Shown here: piece by piece, positions 51,343-59,282 of the stretch | Position numbering within the stretch: position 1 is the stretch's first letter | Layout of the letters: each line of letters starts with the position of its first letter | Source: Allobosea sp. OK403 | Lineage (GTDB): Bacteria; Pseudomonadota; Alphaproteobacteria; Rhizobiales; Beijerinckiaceae | DNA length: 64,000 nucleotides | Assembly (NCBI RefSeq): GCF_900113835.1 | Contig: NZ_FOQV01000012.1 | Location: forward strand, 78,691-142,690 | Reading direction: 5' to 3' | The notes under the pieces: model-generated | What the model was told of the DNA's origin: nothing | What the model saw: only the letters and a program-made list of their open reading frames with translations | Database searches by the model: none | Program-made: the position numbers and the translations under genes

Positions 51343-51786
51343 TCAGCCCTGCGGCTTCCAATCGGCGGAGGGAATGGTGTTGACCATCCAGGGGATGCCG
51401 AACTTGTCGATCAGCGAGCCGAAGCCCGGTGACCAGAAGGTCTCGCCGAAAGGCATCACCGCCTTGCCGCCTGCCGAGAGCTGCTCGAACCAGCGCTGGC
51501 CTTGCGCCTTGTCCGTGCTGTGCAGGGTGACGTCGAAGCCGTTCTTCGGCTTTTCGATATTGGGCGCCCAGGCGGCATCCATATCCGCACCCATCAGCGC
51601 CTGATCACCAACCTCCAGCCAGCAATGCATCAGCCAGCTCTTATATTTCTCGTCGGTGATCGGCATGCCCGGAGGCGCGTCGCCATAGGGAAATGCAGCG
51701 GTGATCTTACCGCCGAGAACCGTCGCGTAGAACTCGAAGGCCTCGCGGCATTGTCCCTGAAAGCTCAAGCTGGTCACGATCTTCAT
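51343..51786 (-). CDS. PhnB-like VOC superfamily protein (glyoxalase fold)
   Basis: From MKIVTSLSFQGQCREAFEFY the product is 147 residues with the PhnB pattern (GGKITAAFPYGDAPPG, FWSPGFGSLIDKFGIPWMVN). It is divergent from the MarR gene at 51934, with a palindromic operator and a 17-bp tandem repeat between them, so MarR probably controls it. The open frame above the ATG only translates the repeat. Confidence 0.88.
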   Translation of the reverse strand: MKIVTSLSFQGQCREAFEFYATVLGGKITAAFPYGDAPPGMPITDEKYKSWLMHCWLEVGDQALMGADMDAAWAPNIEKPKNGFDVTLHSTDKAQGQRWFEQLSAGGKAVMPFGETFWSPGFGSLIDKFGIPWMVNTIPSADWKPQG

Positions 51787-51797
51787 GGTCTTCTCCC

Positions 51798-51864
51798 TGT
51801 TCGATCCAAGCCCCTGTGCGATCCAAGTTCTTGTTCGATCGACCCCCCGTTCGATCCAGGCGTC
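51798..51864. repeat. About four tandem copies of a 17-bp unit
   Basis: Units begin at 51798 (TGTTCGATCCAAGCCCC), 51815 (TGTGCGATCCAAGTTCT), 51832 (TGTTCGATCGACCCCCC) and 51849 (partial). The period is exactly 17. It lies in the leader of the VOC gene. Confidence 0.75.
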
Positions 51865-51906
51865 GCTGCGGATCGGCACGGCATCGATCGATGCTCGCTT
51901 TATTTA

Positions 51907-51918
51907 GTTGATATCAAC
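51907..51918. promoter_or_regulatory. MarR operator candidate
   Basis: GTTGATATCAAC is a perfect 12-bp palindrome 15 bases above the MarR start. A TATATAG-like -10 element follows at once. The sequence is close to the TTGATATCAA type bound by many MarR proteins, so autorepression and control of the divergent VOC gene are likely. Confidence 0.65.
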
Positions 51919-51933
51919 CTATATAGTGCCCCG

Positions 51934-52392
51934 ATGTCAACCCGCCTGATGCAGCCTGAAACCGAACCCTCTTTTGAGACGACGCTCCTGGTGCGCGATG
52001 CCTGCCTGTGCCTTCACGCACAACGGGCGGCCCGCGCGCTGGCACGGCGCTTCGATCTGGCGCTGAAGCCTGTCGGCATCAGCAGCGGCCAATTCTCGCT
52101 CCTGATGTCGCTGAACCGTCCCAAGTCACCAAGCCTCGGCAGTGTCGCCAGCTTGCTGGCGATGGACCGGACGACGCTGACCGCAAACCTCAAGCCGCTG
52201 GAGCGCCGCGAGCTCGTCGAGACCAGCCATGACGGAGCGGACCGGCGGGTCCGCCTCTTGTCTCTGACAGCGGCCGGCAGAGCCGTGCTGACTGAGGCCG
52301 TGCCGATCTGGAAGCAGCTCCATGCGGCGATCGAAGCCGAATTGTCAGACTCAGGCCGTCTGCGTTCCGATCTGGTTCTGCTATCCCGATGA
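51934..52392 (+). CDS. MarR family transcriptional regulator
   Basis: From ATG 51934 the product is 152 residues with the winged HTH (SLGSVASLLAMDRTTLTANL, PLERRELVETS, DRRVRLLSLTAAGRAVLTEA). It shares long identical stretches with the MarR gene of the RND operon at 38954. An operator palindrome lies directly upstream. A Cys pair near the N-terminus (DACLCLHAQ) is absent from the paralogue and could be redox-sensitive. Confidence 0.93.
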   Translation: MSTRLMQPETEPSFETTLLVRDACLCLHAQRAARALARRFDLALKPVGISSGQFSLLMSLNRPKSPSLGSVASLLAMDRTTLTANLKPLERRELVETSHDGADRRVRLLSLTAAGRAVLTEAVPIWKQLHAAIEAELSDSGRLRSDLVLLSR

Positions 52393-53025
52393 GCGAATGT
52401 GCGCTGACCGGCGATGAGCCGGCGTCAGCTTATGGCACAATCCTGGCATCTGGAATGTCTGCTTCCGGGCGATGCGATTTAGAGTGAGGCGCGAAGCTGC
52501 GCCCGCTCGGCAGCCAGGGCTTTCGCCTCGTCGCCGTTTGGCCACAGCACGGCTTGCAGCTTGAGCTCCATCCAGTCGGCCAGCATATCCGGGACGGGGA
52601 GTTTCCCTCACAGGACACGCAAGCCTCGGCGGGCTGTATCGTCTGCTCGCTGTTCGAGGGCCTGGTCGGTCCGCTCGCACTCGACGGTCGTCGGACAGAT
52701 GTCGAAAGCGAGACCCATGCGAAATCCATCGTGGCATTCTGTCTTCGTGGAGCCGGCCATACCGGGGCTAAGCCGAGGTCGTGATGGGCGAAAAGCCGGG
52801 GCGACGGCCGTCCCGCCGCGATCCTGCCCGCTTGACCCGCTTGCTGACAGGAATGCGCGGACGGCAGCCATCGGAGCCGTGATCATCTGCCGCCCGACGG
52901 GTCGAGCCTACAGCCTCGGCTTTCCCGAAAACCGGATTCCACTTTCGGGTCGACGCTCCAAATCGACAGCGAGTGCTTCCGGCAAGAGGCCAGCCGATCG
53001 GGTTCGAAAACGCAGTTGGATCAGG
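52393..53025. other. Gene-poor stretch with probable gene debris
   Basis: On the minus strand, a frame ending at 52479 reads KLPVPDMLADWMELKLQAVL and then WPNGDEAKALAAERAQLRAS. It looks like the true C-terminus of a small protein, but a TGA at 52608-52610 cuts it off from the frame above. At about 52917-52965 lies a sequence like repeat module one (CCGAAAACCGGATTCC). No intact gene is supported. Confidence 0.4.
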
Positions 53026-53670
53026 TCACGCGACCATCGACGAGGCCAATGGCAGGCCCATCGACCCGCCTTCGAGCAGCGATCTGGCCGCATCGCGGTT
53101 TGCCTCTGCCACGGCTGGGTCGCGCGTCGATTGTGCGATCACGATAGAGCCCTGGATGAGGGACAGGATCTGGAGCGCGGCCTGTTCGGGCCTGTTCAAT
53201 GCCAAAGGCTTGACCAGCGACGCCACGAATTCATGCAAGTCCTTGAAATAAGCGGCGATGATCGCCTGCACGTCGGGAGAGTTCGCTTCCGGTCCGAACT
53301 CGGCCAGCCCCTTCACGAACGGACAGCCGCGGAAGGAGGGTGCTCGAAACGACTCGTCCAGCGCGTCGAAGATGGCCAGGACGCGCTCCAGCGGCGACAG
53401 GCCGGCTTTTTCGCTCGCGGTTGCCAACATCTGGAACCAGACGGCGCTGTTGTGACGCAGATAGGTGGCGATCAGGTCGGCCTTCGACGGGAAGTGCTTG
53501 TAGAACGTCATCTTGGCCACGCCGCTTTCGGCGATGATGCGGTCCACTCCGACGGTGTGGATGCTGAACCGATAAAACAGGTCTGACGCCGTCTTCAGTA
53601 TCCGGTCTCGCGGGGAGAGCGCGTGAAGTGGCTGCGCCTCCAGATTCCCGAACTCCAGCACGTCCTGCAT
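53026..53670 (-). CDS. TetR family transcriptional regulator
   Basis: From ATG 53670 the product is 214 residues; a GTG at 53706 or ATG 53682 are other possible starts. The HTH is ILKTASDLFYRFSIHTVGVD and GVAKMTFYKHFPSKADLIAT. The C-terminal half is ligand-binding, with FRGCPFVKGLAEFG. It is divergent from an SDR and Ohr gene pair, with two matching palindromes between, and should repress both transcripts. Confidence 0.92.
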   Translation of the reverse strand: MQDVLEFGNLEAQPLHALSPRDRILKTASDLFYRFSIHTVGVDRIIAESGVAKMTFYKHFPSKADLIATYLRHNSAVWFQMLATASEKAGLSPLERVLAIFDALDESFRAPSFRGCPFVKGLAEFGPEANSPDVQAIIAAYFKDLHEFVASLVKPLALNRPEQAALQILSLIQGSIVIAQSTRDPAVAEANRDAARSLLEGGSMGLPLASSMVA

Positions 53671-53707
53671 TTCATCTCTCATCTGACCCAAACGGCCCGC
53701 AAACACA

Positions 53708-53759
53708 TAGACAGACTAATCTGTCTATTTTTTGATTGCAATGGACAGACAAGTCTGTC
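53708..53759. promoter_or_regulatory. Two TetR operators in tandem
   Basis: TAGACAGA-CTAA-TCTGTCTA (53708-53727) and GACAGAC-AA-GTCTGTC (53744-53759) share the half-site AGACAGA/TCTGTCT. They lie between the divergent tetR and SDR starts. Paired sites at this spacing suggest cooperative binding or one site per promoter. Confidence 0.72.
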
Positions 53760-53800
53760 TAGTTTGCGGAGATGCCCCTCAGATCGATATGAAAGGACCT

Positions 53801-54682
53801 ATGATGGACAAGAAAATTGTCGTCGTGACCGGCGCGAGCAGTGGCTTCGGAAGGCTGACCGTGTTGGAGCTCGCGAGACGGGGACACACCGTGATCGCGA
53901 CCATGCGCGATATCGACGGGCGGAATAGTCAGGTCCGAAGCGAGTTGATCGAAACCGCGAAAGCGGAAGGCAAGGCGCTGCAGGTTCTCGAAATGGATGT
54001 CGCCGACGAGGCATCGGTCAATTCGGCGATCGACCATGTCGTCAAGCAACATAGAAAGATCGATGCATTGATCAACAATGCCGGAACGATGTTCGTCGGG
54101 GTCACGGAAGCCTACACCATTGCCGATATCGAACGGCAATTCGCGGTCAACTTCTTTGGCGCCGTGCGAGCCGACCGCGCCGTCCTGCCGCATATGCGCG
54201 CCGCCGGCAGCGGGCTTCTCGTCCATGTCACGTCGTTGATGGGCCGACTGATCTTCCCCTTCTTCGGTGTCTATTCCGCAAGCAAGTTTGCGCTCGAGGC
54301 GCTCGCCGAGTCCTATCGCTACGAACTGTCGAGCTTCGGGATCGATTCCGTGATCGTCGAACCGGGGCCGTTCCCCAGCAACCTGCTGCCGTCCAGTCCG
54401 GAGCCGTCAGATAAGGGCGTGCTGGCGTCCTATGGAGCGGTCGCGGCGATCCCGGGCCAAATCAAGGAGAACTCCGCCCACTCGCATGATGCTGCCAATC
54501 CGCCACGCCCCCAGTTGGTTGCCGATGCCATCGCGCAGTTGGTCGAAGCCACGGGACGGCGCCCGTTGCGGACAGTCGTCATGCCCGAGGGCATGGATCT
54601 CGGAGTGGAACGGCTGAACGAGGGCGTCTCCTCTGTTCAAAACGACATGCTCCGCGCACTCGGCATGTCGGGCATGATTTGA
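53801..54682 (+). CDS. Short-chain dehydrogenase/reductase (SDR)
   Basis: From ATG 53801 (ribosome site AAAGGA) the product is 293 residues; 53804 and 53789 are possible alternatives. The nucleotide loop is TGASSGFGRLT, NNAG lies near residue 88, and catalytic Tyr and Lys are in YSASKFALEA. It is divergent from TetR and is followed 13 bases later by ohr, which suggests a role in handling reactive or oxidised compounds. Confidence 0.9.
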   Translation: MMDKKIVVVTGASSGFGRLTVLELARRGHTVIATMRDIDGRNSQVRSELIETAKAEGKALQVLEMDVADEASVNSAIDHVVKQHRKIDALINNAGTMFVGVTEAYTIADIERQFAVNFFGAVRADRAVLPHMRAAGSGLLVHVTSLMGRLIFPFFGVYSASKFALEALAESYRYELSSFGIDSVIVEPGPFPSNLLPSSPEPSDKGVLASYGAVAAIPGQIKENSAHSHDAANPPRPQLVADAIAQLVEATGRRPLRTVVMPEGMDLGVERLNEGVSSVQNDMLRALGMSGMI

Positions 54683-54695
54683 TCGGAACCAGACC

Positions 54696-55121
54696 ATGGA
54701 CACACTCTACAGCACCAGGGTCACCGCGATCGGCGGCCGCAGCGGGACGATCCGCAGCGAGGACGGCCTCCTCGATCTTTCGCTGGCGCTGCCCAAGGCG
54801 ATGGGCGGCAAGGGCGGCGCGACCAATCCAGAGCAGCTGTTTGCAGCCGGCTATGCCGCCTGCTTTGAAAATGCGGTGATCCACGTCACCCGCAACAAGG
54901 CGGCCAAGGTGAAGGATGACGACATCGTCGTGATCGCAGAGGTCGCCCTGCTGCCCAATGGCAGCGGCGGGTTCGTGCTTTCGGTGGCGCTCGATGTCGC
55001 AATTACCGGGCTCGACCAGGCGACCGCCGAGGAGATCGTGCAGGCGGCGCATGCGACGTGCCCCTATTCGAACGCCGTGAAGGGGAACATCGACGTGGCC
55101 ATCACTGTCACGACGAATTGA
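54696..55121 (+). CDS. ohr: Organic hydroperoxide resistance protein (Ohr/OsmC family)
   Basis: The 141-residue protein has the Ohr hallmarks: MDTLYSTRVTAIGGR, the peroxidatic Cys in FAAGYAACFENA (about residue 56) and the resolving Cys in HATCPYSNA (about residue 122). It reduces organic and lipid hydroperoxides as a homodimer. Ohr genes are usually controlled by OhrR of the MarR family; here ohr follows an SDR under a TetR-type regulator. Confidence 0.93.
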   Translation: MDTLYSTRVTAIGGRSGTIRSEDGLLDLSLALPKAMGGKGGATNPEQLFAAGYAACFENAVIHVTRNKAAKVKDDDIVVIAEVALLPNGSGGFVLSVALDVAITGLDQATAEEIVQAAHATCPYSNAVKGNIDVAITVTTN

Positions 55122-55272
55122 GCTCGGTGCGGGGCGCGGATATGACGGCAAAGAGCAACAACCCTTTGCGCTTTGATCGCCAGATCTGCGTCACGCTCCA
55201 TACCGTGTCGAACTTCTGCCAGTGATCGAGGCTGCCATGCGCGCTGATCGCGAAGTCCTTGAGTTGGGTCAT
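55108..55272 (-). pseudogene. N-terminal fragment of a conserved hypothetical gene
   Basis: The 54-codon frame begins MTQLKDFAISAHGSLDHWQK and FDTV, which matches the opening of a conserved protein type with an AHGGLDRW signature. It then loses resemblance (probable frameshift after WSVT) and ends inside the 3' end of ohr. The remainder of the gene is missing. Confidence 0.5.
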
Positions 55273-55642
55273 CGATGCGCTCCAGCAAGAGCCCGCGGGA
55301 GATCGCGCGGGTTTATTCCGTGAAGCTAGAAGCGCGATCGCATCCGACGAACCTGTTCGATGCTTTGTTTCCGGCCACAGCGTCTTAACGCAGTCGCAGC
55401 CCTGAGAACGAGAGCGGGCAAGAGTTCCCGGCGCAGCTGGCCATTGATGCCTTCTTGGATCAGGTGGCGAGGGGTTGCGGAGCGAGCGGTTGACGGGGCG
55501 CATGGCAACCAGGCCCAGCGCAGGATACGCTGCCAATGTCCGCTTCCTGGCAGATGCCAGCGGCAGCTCTTGTGAAGGGCTCACTGAGCGCTCGGATGGG
55601 CTCGGCACGTATCCATACCTGCGGCCAAATTCGTCGCCATCG
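55273..55642. other. Spacer, no gene seen
   Basis: A 370-base gap between the hypothetical-gene fragment and repeat copy C. Short frames are present but show no domain and no ribosome site worth reporting. Confidence 0.35.
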
Positions 55643-55748
55643 CTAGAGCAATTTCCGATCCGATTGGCTCGTTCACTTGCTCTAGATCTTTGTTTTGACG
55701 CGTTTCCCTGGCGCGAACCGGTGTCCACTTCGTTCGAAAACGCTCTAG
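55643..55748. repeat. Dispersed palindromic repeat, copy C
   Basis: This is 106 bp from CTAGAGCA to GCTCTAG, in the reverse orientation relative to copies A and D. It contains TTTTGACGCGTTTCCCTGGC and CGGTGTCCACTTCGTTCG, the complement of the A and D core. Confidence 0.75.
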
Positions 55749-55797
55749 TATCGATGGCGCGAATGCCGGAGATGGCCCGGCGGAGCAGGAGCAGATC

Positions 55798-55977
55798 ATG
55801 ACCGAGCGATTTGAACGGCATCGCCAGCCCTGGACCTATGAGGAACTCGAGAAGCTGAAACTGCTCGCCAGGAAAGGCATGGCGCTGAAGGCGATTGCGA
55901 AAGCGATGACCCGCAGCGAGGAATCCATCAAGGACCGCGCCAAACTCGATGGCATCGCGATCGCCAAGCTCCGTTAG
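55798..55977 (+). CDS. Small HTH/SANT-like DNA-binding protein
   Basis: The 59-residue protein MTERFERHRQPWTYEELEKL... has a Myb/SANT-like three-helix pattern: PWTYEELEKLKLLARKGMAL, then KAIAKAMTRSEESIKDRAK. Similar short proteins are frequent in this bacterial order and are thought to bind DNA. A GGAGCAGGAG ribosome site precedes the ATG. Its stop codon TAG is the first three bases of repeat copy D, and an inverted copy C lies just upstream, so the gene is bracketed by repeats. Confidence 0.72.
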   Translation: MTERFERHRQPWTYEELEKLKLLARKGMALKAIAKAMTRSEESIKDRAKLDGIAIAKLR

Positions 55978-56079
55978 AGCGTTTCGGGGCGAAGTGGATA
56001 CCGTTTCGCGCCGGGAAGACGCATTGAAACAAGGGGCAGGAGCAATTGAACGATCCAGACGGATCGGAAATTGCTCTAG
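55975..56079. repeat. Dispersed palindromic repeat, copy D
   Basis: It runs from TAGAGCGTTTCGGGGCGAAG to GATCGGAAATTGCTCTAG, in the same orientation as copy A, with the shared GCGAAGTGGATACCG core. It starts on the stop codon of the small HTH gene. Confidence 0.75.
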
Positions 56080-56125
56080 ACCCAGCGATCGAAGATTCGG
56101 CGATCGAGCAGAGTAGGACAAGCGC

Positions 56126-57124
56126 ATGGGCAGGGGGCGGGTCGCGGTTATCGGCACGGGGGGCACGATCGGTGCGGTTGGACGGGATGTCTTCGACCTC
56201 CACGACTACGATGCGAATGGCGTCATTCTCGATGCCGGGCAATTGCTGGAAAGCTTGCCCCGCCGGGACGACGACCCCGTCTGTTATGCGGTTCCGTTCA
56301 GCGCCGTGCCGAGCACGCGCATCGGCTTTGCGGAATGGCGCGAGCTTGCCCGGCTCTGCGCCAGGCTCGTCGCGGAGGATCCGGAGCTGTCGGGGATCGT
56401 CATCACGCATGGCACCTCGACCCTGGAAGAAACGGCGTATTTTCTCAATCTCACCGTCACAGTGCGGATCCCGGTTGTCTTGGTCGGGTCGATGCGCCCG
56501 TCGAACGGCCTGTCGAGCGATGGCGCGCTGAACCTGCGAAACGGCATCCGCGTCGCAGCCTGCCCCGACGCTGTCGGTCTCGGCGTGCTCGTCGTCCTGA
56601 ACGACGAGATCCATTCCGCCAGGGACGTAACGAAATGCTCCAATTCTCGCGTGCAAGCCTTCCAGTCTCCCGTTCATGGCCTTCTGGGGCAGGTGGATTC
56701 GGACCGGATCGCGTTTTATCGCCGCCCATTGCGCGCGCACGCGCCCGATACGGAATTTGACATCGAGTCCATCGAGGCCTTGCCGCGCGTCGACATCCTC
56801 TATGCCTATGTCGGTGGGGACGATGTGCTGGCCCGTGCCGCGATCGGGGCCGGAGCCAAAGGCATCGTCTCGGCGGGCTTCGCGCCCGGAGCAACCAATC
56901 AGGCGGAGAAGGCAGCGCTACGCGAGGCTGCCGCGAACGGCATCATCATCGTCCAATCCTCACGAGCAGGGACCGGGCGTGTCCCCGGGACCAGCGGGCT
57001 TGCAACAAGCGGCTTCCTCAGTGCCGATGACCTGACCCCGCAGAAGGCGCGCATCCTGCTGGCGCTCGCACTGACGCGATCGGATGACGTCAACCGGATC
57101 GAGGGGATGTTCCGGCGTTACTGA
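56126..57124 (+). CDS. L-asparaginase family protein
   Basis: The 332-residue protein carries the two asparaginase threonine motifs: VIGTGGTIGAVG near residue 8 and VITHGTSTLEETAYFL near residue 92. It also has GSMRPSNGLSSDGALNL. There is no signal peptide, so it should act in the cytoplasm. It would hydrolyse asparagine or a related amide to the acid and ammonia. A Rho-independent terminator follows, and it seems to be a single-gene transcript. Confidence 0.9.
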   Translation: MGRGRVAVIGTGGTIGAVGRDVFDLHDYDANGVILDAGQLLESLPRRDDDPVCYAVPFSAVPSTRIGFAEWRELARLCARLVAEDPELSGIVITHGTSTLEETAYFLNLTVTVRIPVVLVGSMRPSNGLSSDGALNLRNGIRVAACPDAVGLGVLVVLNDEIHSARDVTKCSNSRVQAFQSPVHGLLGQVDSDRIAFYRRPLRAHAPDTEFDIESIEALPRVDILYAYVGGDDVLARAAIGAGAKGIVSAGFAPGATNQAEKAALREAAANGIIIVQSSRAGTGRVPGTSGLATSGFLSADDLTPQKARILLALALTRSDDVNRIEGMFRRY

Positions 57125-57133
57125 TCTGTCCGA

Positions 57134-57154
57134 AGGGGGGCAGCCCCTGTTTTT
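57134..57154 (+). terminator. Rho-independent terminator after the asparaginase gene
   Basis: AGGGG-GGCAG-CCCCT followed by GTTTTT, 10 bases past the stop codon. This is the clearest intrinsic terminator in the window. Confidence 0.7.
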
Positions 57155-57631
57155 CCAAGCGCGCATGACTGCTGTCTGACCGGACGCCACACAGGCGCGC
57201 GGCTCGATCGCAAGCGCGGCTCAATCGTCGGGATAAGCCGCCATTCGTTTTGCGGCCGACGCCATGCACCAGCCAGCGATGCGCGGGGGCATGGCAATTA
57301 AGCGGATCGATCGGGCTCCGGACGGTTGACGCTCCCGGGGCGAACGCGCGCGCAACGGCCGCTCCGCGCGGCACTGCACGAAATCTGCACAAAAATCCTG
57401 AAATCCTGAGCCTTGCTCCGGCCGGCGCTGCAAGCGGCGGGCGCATGACTGCGGCATGGCTGAGATCATCGCTCCTCGCGCTTTCACATCACCCTTGCCG
57501 CGCCGGCTGGCCCGGGATGGCTGGTGGCTCCTGGCGCGTGCGCCCTCTGTCGACGCCGCCATTGCCGTTTTTCCCGCTCCGCCGCGCGGCTCCCGCGCGC
57601 TGCAACCCGCCCTCAGCGAGACCCCAGACCC
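57155..57631. promoter_or_regulatory. Leader region of the DUF4173/two-component operon
   Basis: A 477-base gap that must contain the promoter for the four-gene operon. The stretch around 57375-57410 is relatively A-rich (GCACAAAAATCCTGAAATCC). Long open frames pass through it but show no domain. No clear operator was identified. Confidence 0.35.
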
Positions 57632-59269
57632 ATGTCTATCCCAACCTCAAACTCCGTCCCACCCATCCCGCTCTCAAACCCCATCCCGATCCCGGCAGAG
57701 CTGACGGCGCGCTTGTCCTCACCTCGGCCAAGGCGCTGGCTGCAGGCCCGGCTCGGGCTCGCGGCAGGCTTCGTGCTCCTGGCCGATGTGCTGTTCTACG
57801 GCCATGCGCTTGGCATCTCGCTCGCCTATTTCCTCGCGATGCTGGCGGCAGCCTCGCTTTGGGCGAACCCGATCCGGGCCGGCGGCCGCAGCCGCGCGCT
57901 TGCGCTGCTGTTGCTCGGGGCAGGGCTCCTGGCGATCGCCGAGGAAGTCGATCTGCTCTCCTCAGCGCTGGCGATCCTCTCGACAGCGATCTTCGCCGTG
58001 ATGATCAGCCAGCAGCGGCAGGCCCGCTGGCAGGAGCAGATCCGGGAGGCGAGGCGGATGCTGCTTGCCGGCGCCTTCAGGCTGCTCGGCGATATCGGGC
58101 GCGTCAGCCGCCTCTCGGCACTGCGCAGGAGAGCCCCGACCGGCATTGGCTGGGTGACGAGTTGGATCATCCCGCTCGCCTTCCTCAGCGTCTTCGCGAC
58201 GCTGTTTGCCTCCGCCAATCCGCTCCTGGAAAGCTGGCTGAGCCGGATCGACCTGCGCCTGCTCCTCAACCTGCTCTCGCCATGGCGCATGCTGTTCTGG
58301 CTCCTGATCCTGTGCCTGATCTGGCCGATGCTGCATGTCCGAGCGGCCCGCAAGCGCAAGGCACAGGCGTTGGCGGCGCAGGAGGTGGCGGCACCTGCCG
58401 CCAAGGCTCTGGCGCCCGATCCCCATGGGCTGTTCGGGGACGCGGCGATCCTGCGTTCGCTTGTGCTGTTCAACGCGCTCTTTGCGGTGCAGACCTGCCT
58501 CGATATCGCCTATCTCTGGGGCGGCGTGGCGCTGCCCGACGGCATGAGCTATGCCGCTTACGCCCATCGCGGCGCCTATCCGCTCGTCGTCACCGCGCTG
58601 CTGGCGGCCGTGTTCGTCATGATCGCGATGCGCCCGGCCGGCCCGTCCGAGCGCAAGGCCGCGATCCGGCCGCTGGTGCTCGCCTGGGTCGGCCAGAACA
58701 TCATGCTGATGGTCTCGTCGCTGCTGCGTCTCGACCTCTATGTCGCCGCCTATTCGCTGACCTGGCTGCGTTTGGTCGCCTTCATCTGGATGCTGCTCGT
58801 TGCTCTCGGCCTGGTGCTGATCCTCATCCAGATCAGCGGCCGCAAATCGACGAACTGGCTCGTCTCGGCCAATGCCGCCGCACTGGCGCTGACCCTCTAC
58901 GGCTTCTGCTTCGTCAATACCCCGGCCGTGATCGCGAACTACAATTTCCGCCATTCCCAGGAACTGCGCGGCACAGGCCCGCGTCTCGACGTGTCCTATC
59001 TGACATCGCTCGGTCCCCAGGCCATCCCCGCACTCGACCGCTACGCGCCGCGCATCGCAGCCGTTGAGCGTGCCCTCCCAGGCTCATCCTGGAGCAGGCA
59101 TGTGAGCACCCTCCCGATTACCCGCGACTACAAGGCGAACAAGCATCGCGCAGCACAGGCGGATTGGCGGGGCTGGGGCTTTCGCGCATGGCGCCTGTCG
59201 CGATACTTGGCTAACACTCCGACGGCTCCTTTCGGGGTCAAGAATAGCCCGGCCACGCCCGGCCAGTGA
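57632..59269 (+). CDS. DUF4173-type polytopic membrane protein
   Basis: From ATG 57632 the product is 545 residues. A Pro-rich cytoplasmic lead is followed by about ten to twelve spans (LGLAAGFVLLADVLFYG, MLFWLLILCLIWPMLHV, WLRLVAFIWMLLVALGLVLI) and a C-terminal soluble part after NYNFRHSQELRGTGPRLDVS. The pattern matches the DUF4173/DUF4153 families, which have no assigned role. It is 13 bases upstream of a response regulator and kinase, so it may feed or be controlled by that system. Confidence 0.75.
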   Translation: MSIPTSNSVPPIPLSNPIPIPAELTARLSSPRPRRWLQARLGLAAGFVLLADVLFYGHALGISLAYFLAMLAAASLWANPIRAGGRSRALALLLLGAGLLAIAEEVDLLSSALAILSTAIFAVMISQQRQARWQEQIREARRMLLAGAFRLLGDIGRVSRLSALRRRAPTGIGWVTSWIIPLAFLSVFATLFASANPLLESWLSRIDLRLLLNLLSPWRMLFWLLILCLIWPMLHVRAARKRKAQALAAQEVAAPAAKALAPDPHGLFGDAAILRSLVLFNALFAVQTCLDIAYLWGGVALPDGMSYAAYAHRGAYPLVVTALLAAVFVMIAMRPAGPSERKAAIRPLVLAWVGQNIMLMVSSLLRLDLYVAAYSLTWLRLVAFIWMLLVALGLVLILIQISGRKSTNWLVSANAAALALTLYGFCFVNTPAVIANYNFRHSQELRGTGPRLDVSYLTSLGPQAIPALDRYAPRIAAVERALPGSSWSRHVSTLPITRDYKANKHRAAQADWRGWGFRAWRLSRYLANTPTAPFGVKNSPATPGQ

Positions 59270-59282
59270 CAGGCACGCGACA

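Noticed and set aside
51798..51864. CRISPR-like spacing of the 17-bp repeats
   Set aside because: The units are directly adjacent without unique spacers and there are no cas genes, so this is a simple tandem repeat.
51502..51933. N-terminal extension of the MarR gene
   Set aside because: It would run through the operator palindrome and the VOC gene; the ATG at 51934 gives the normal MarR length.
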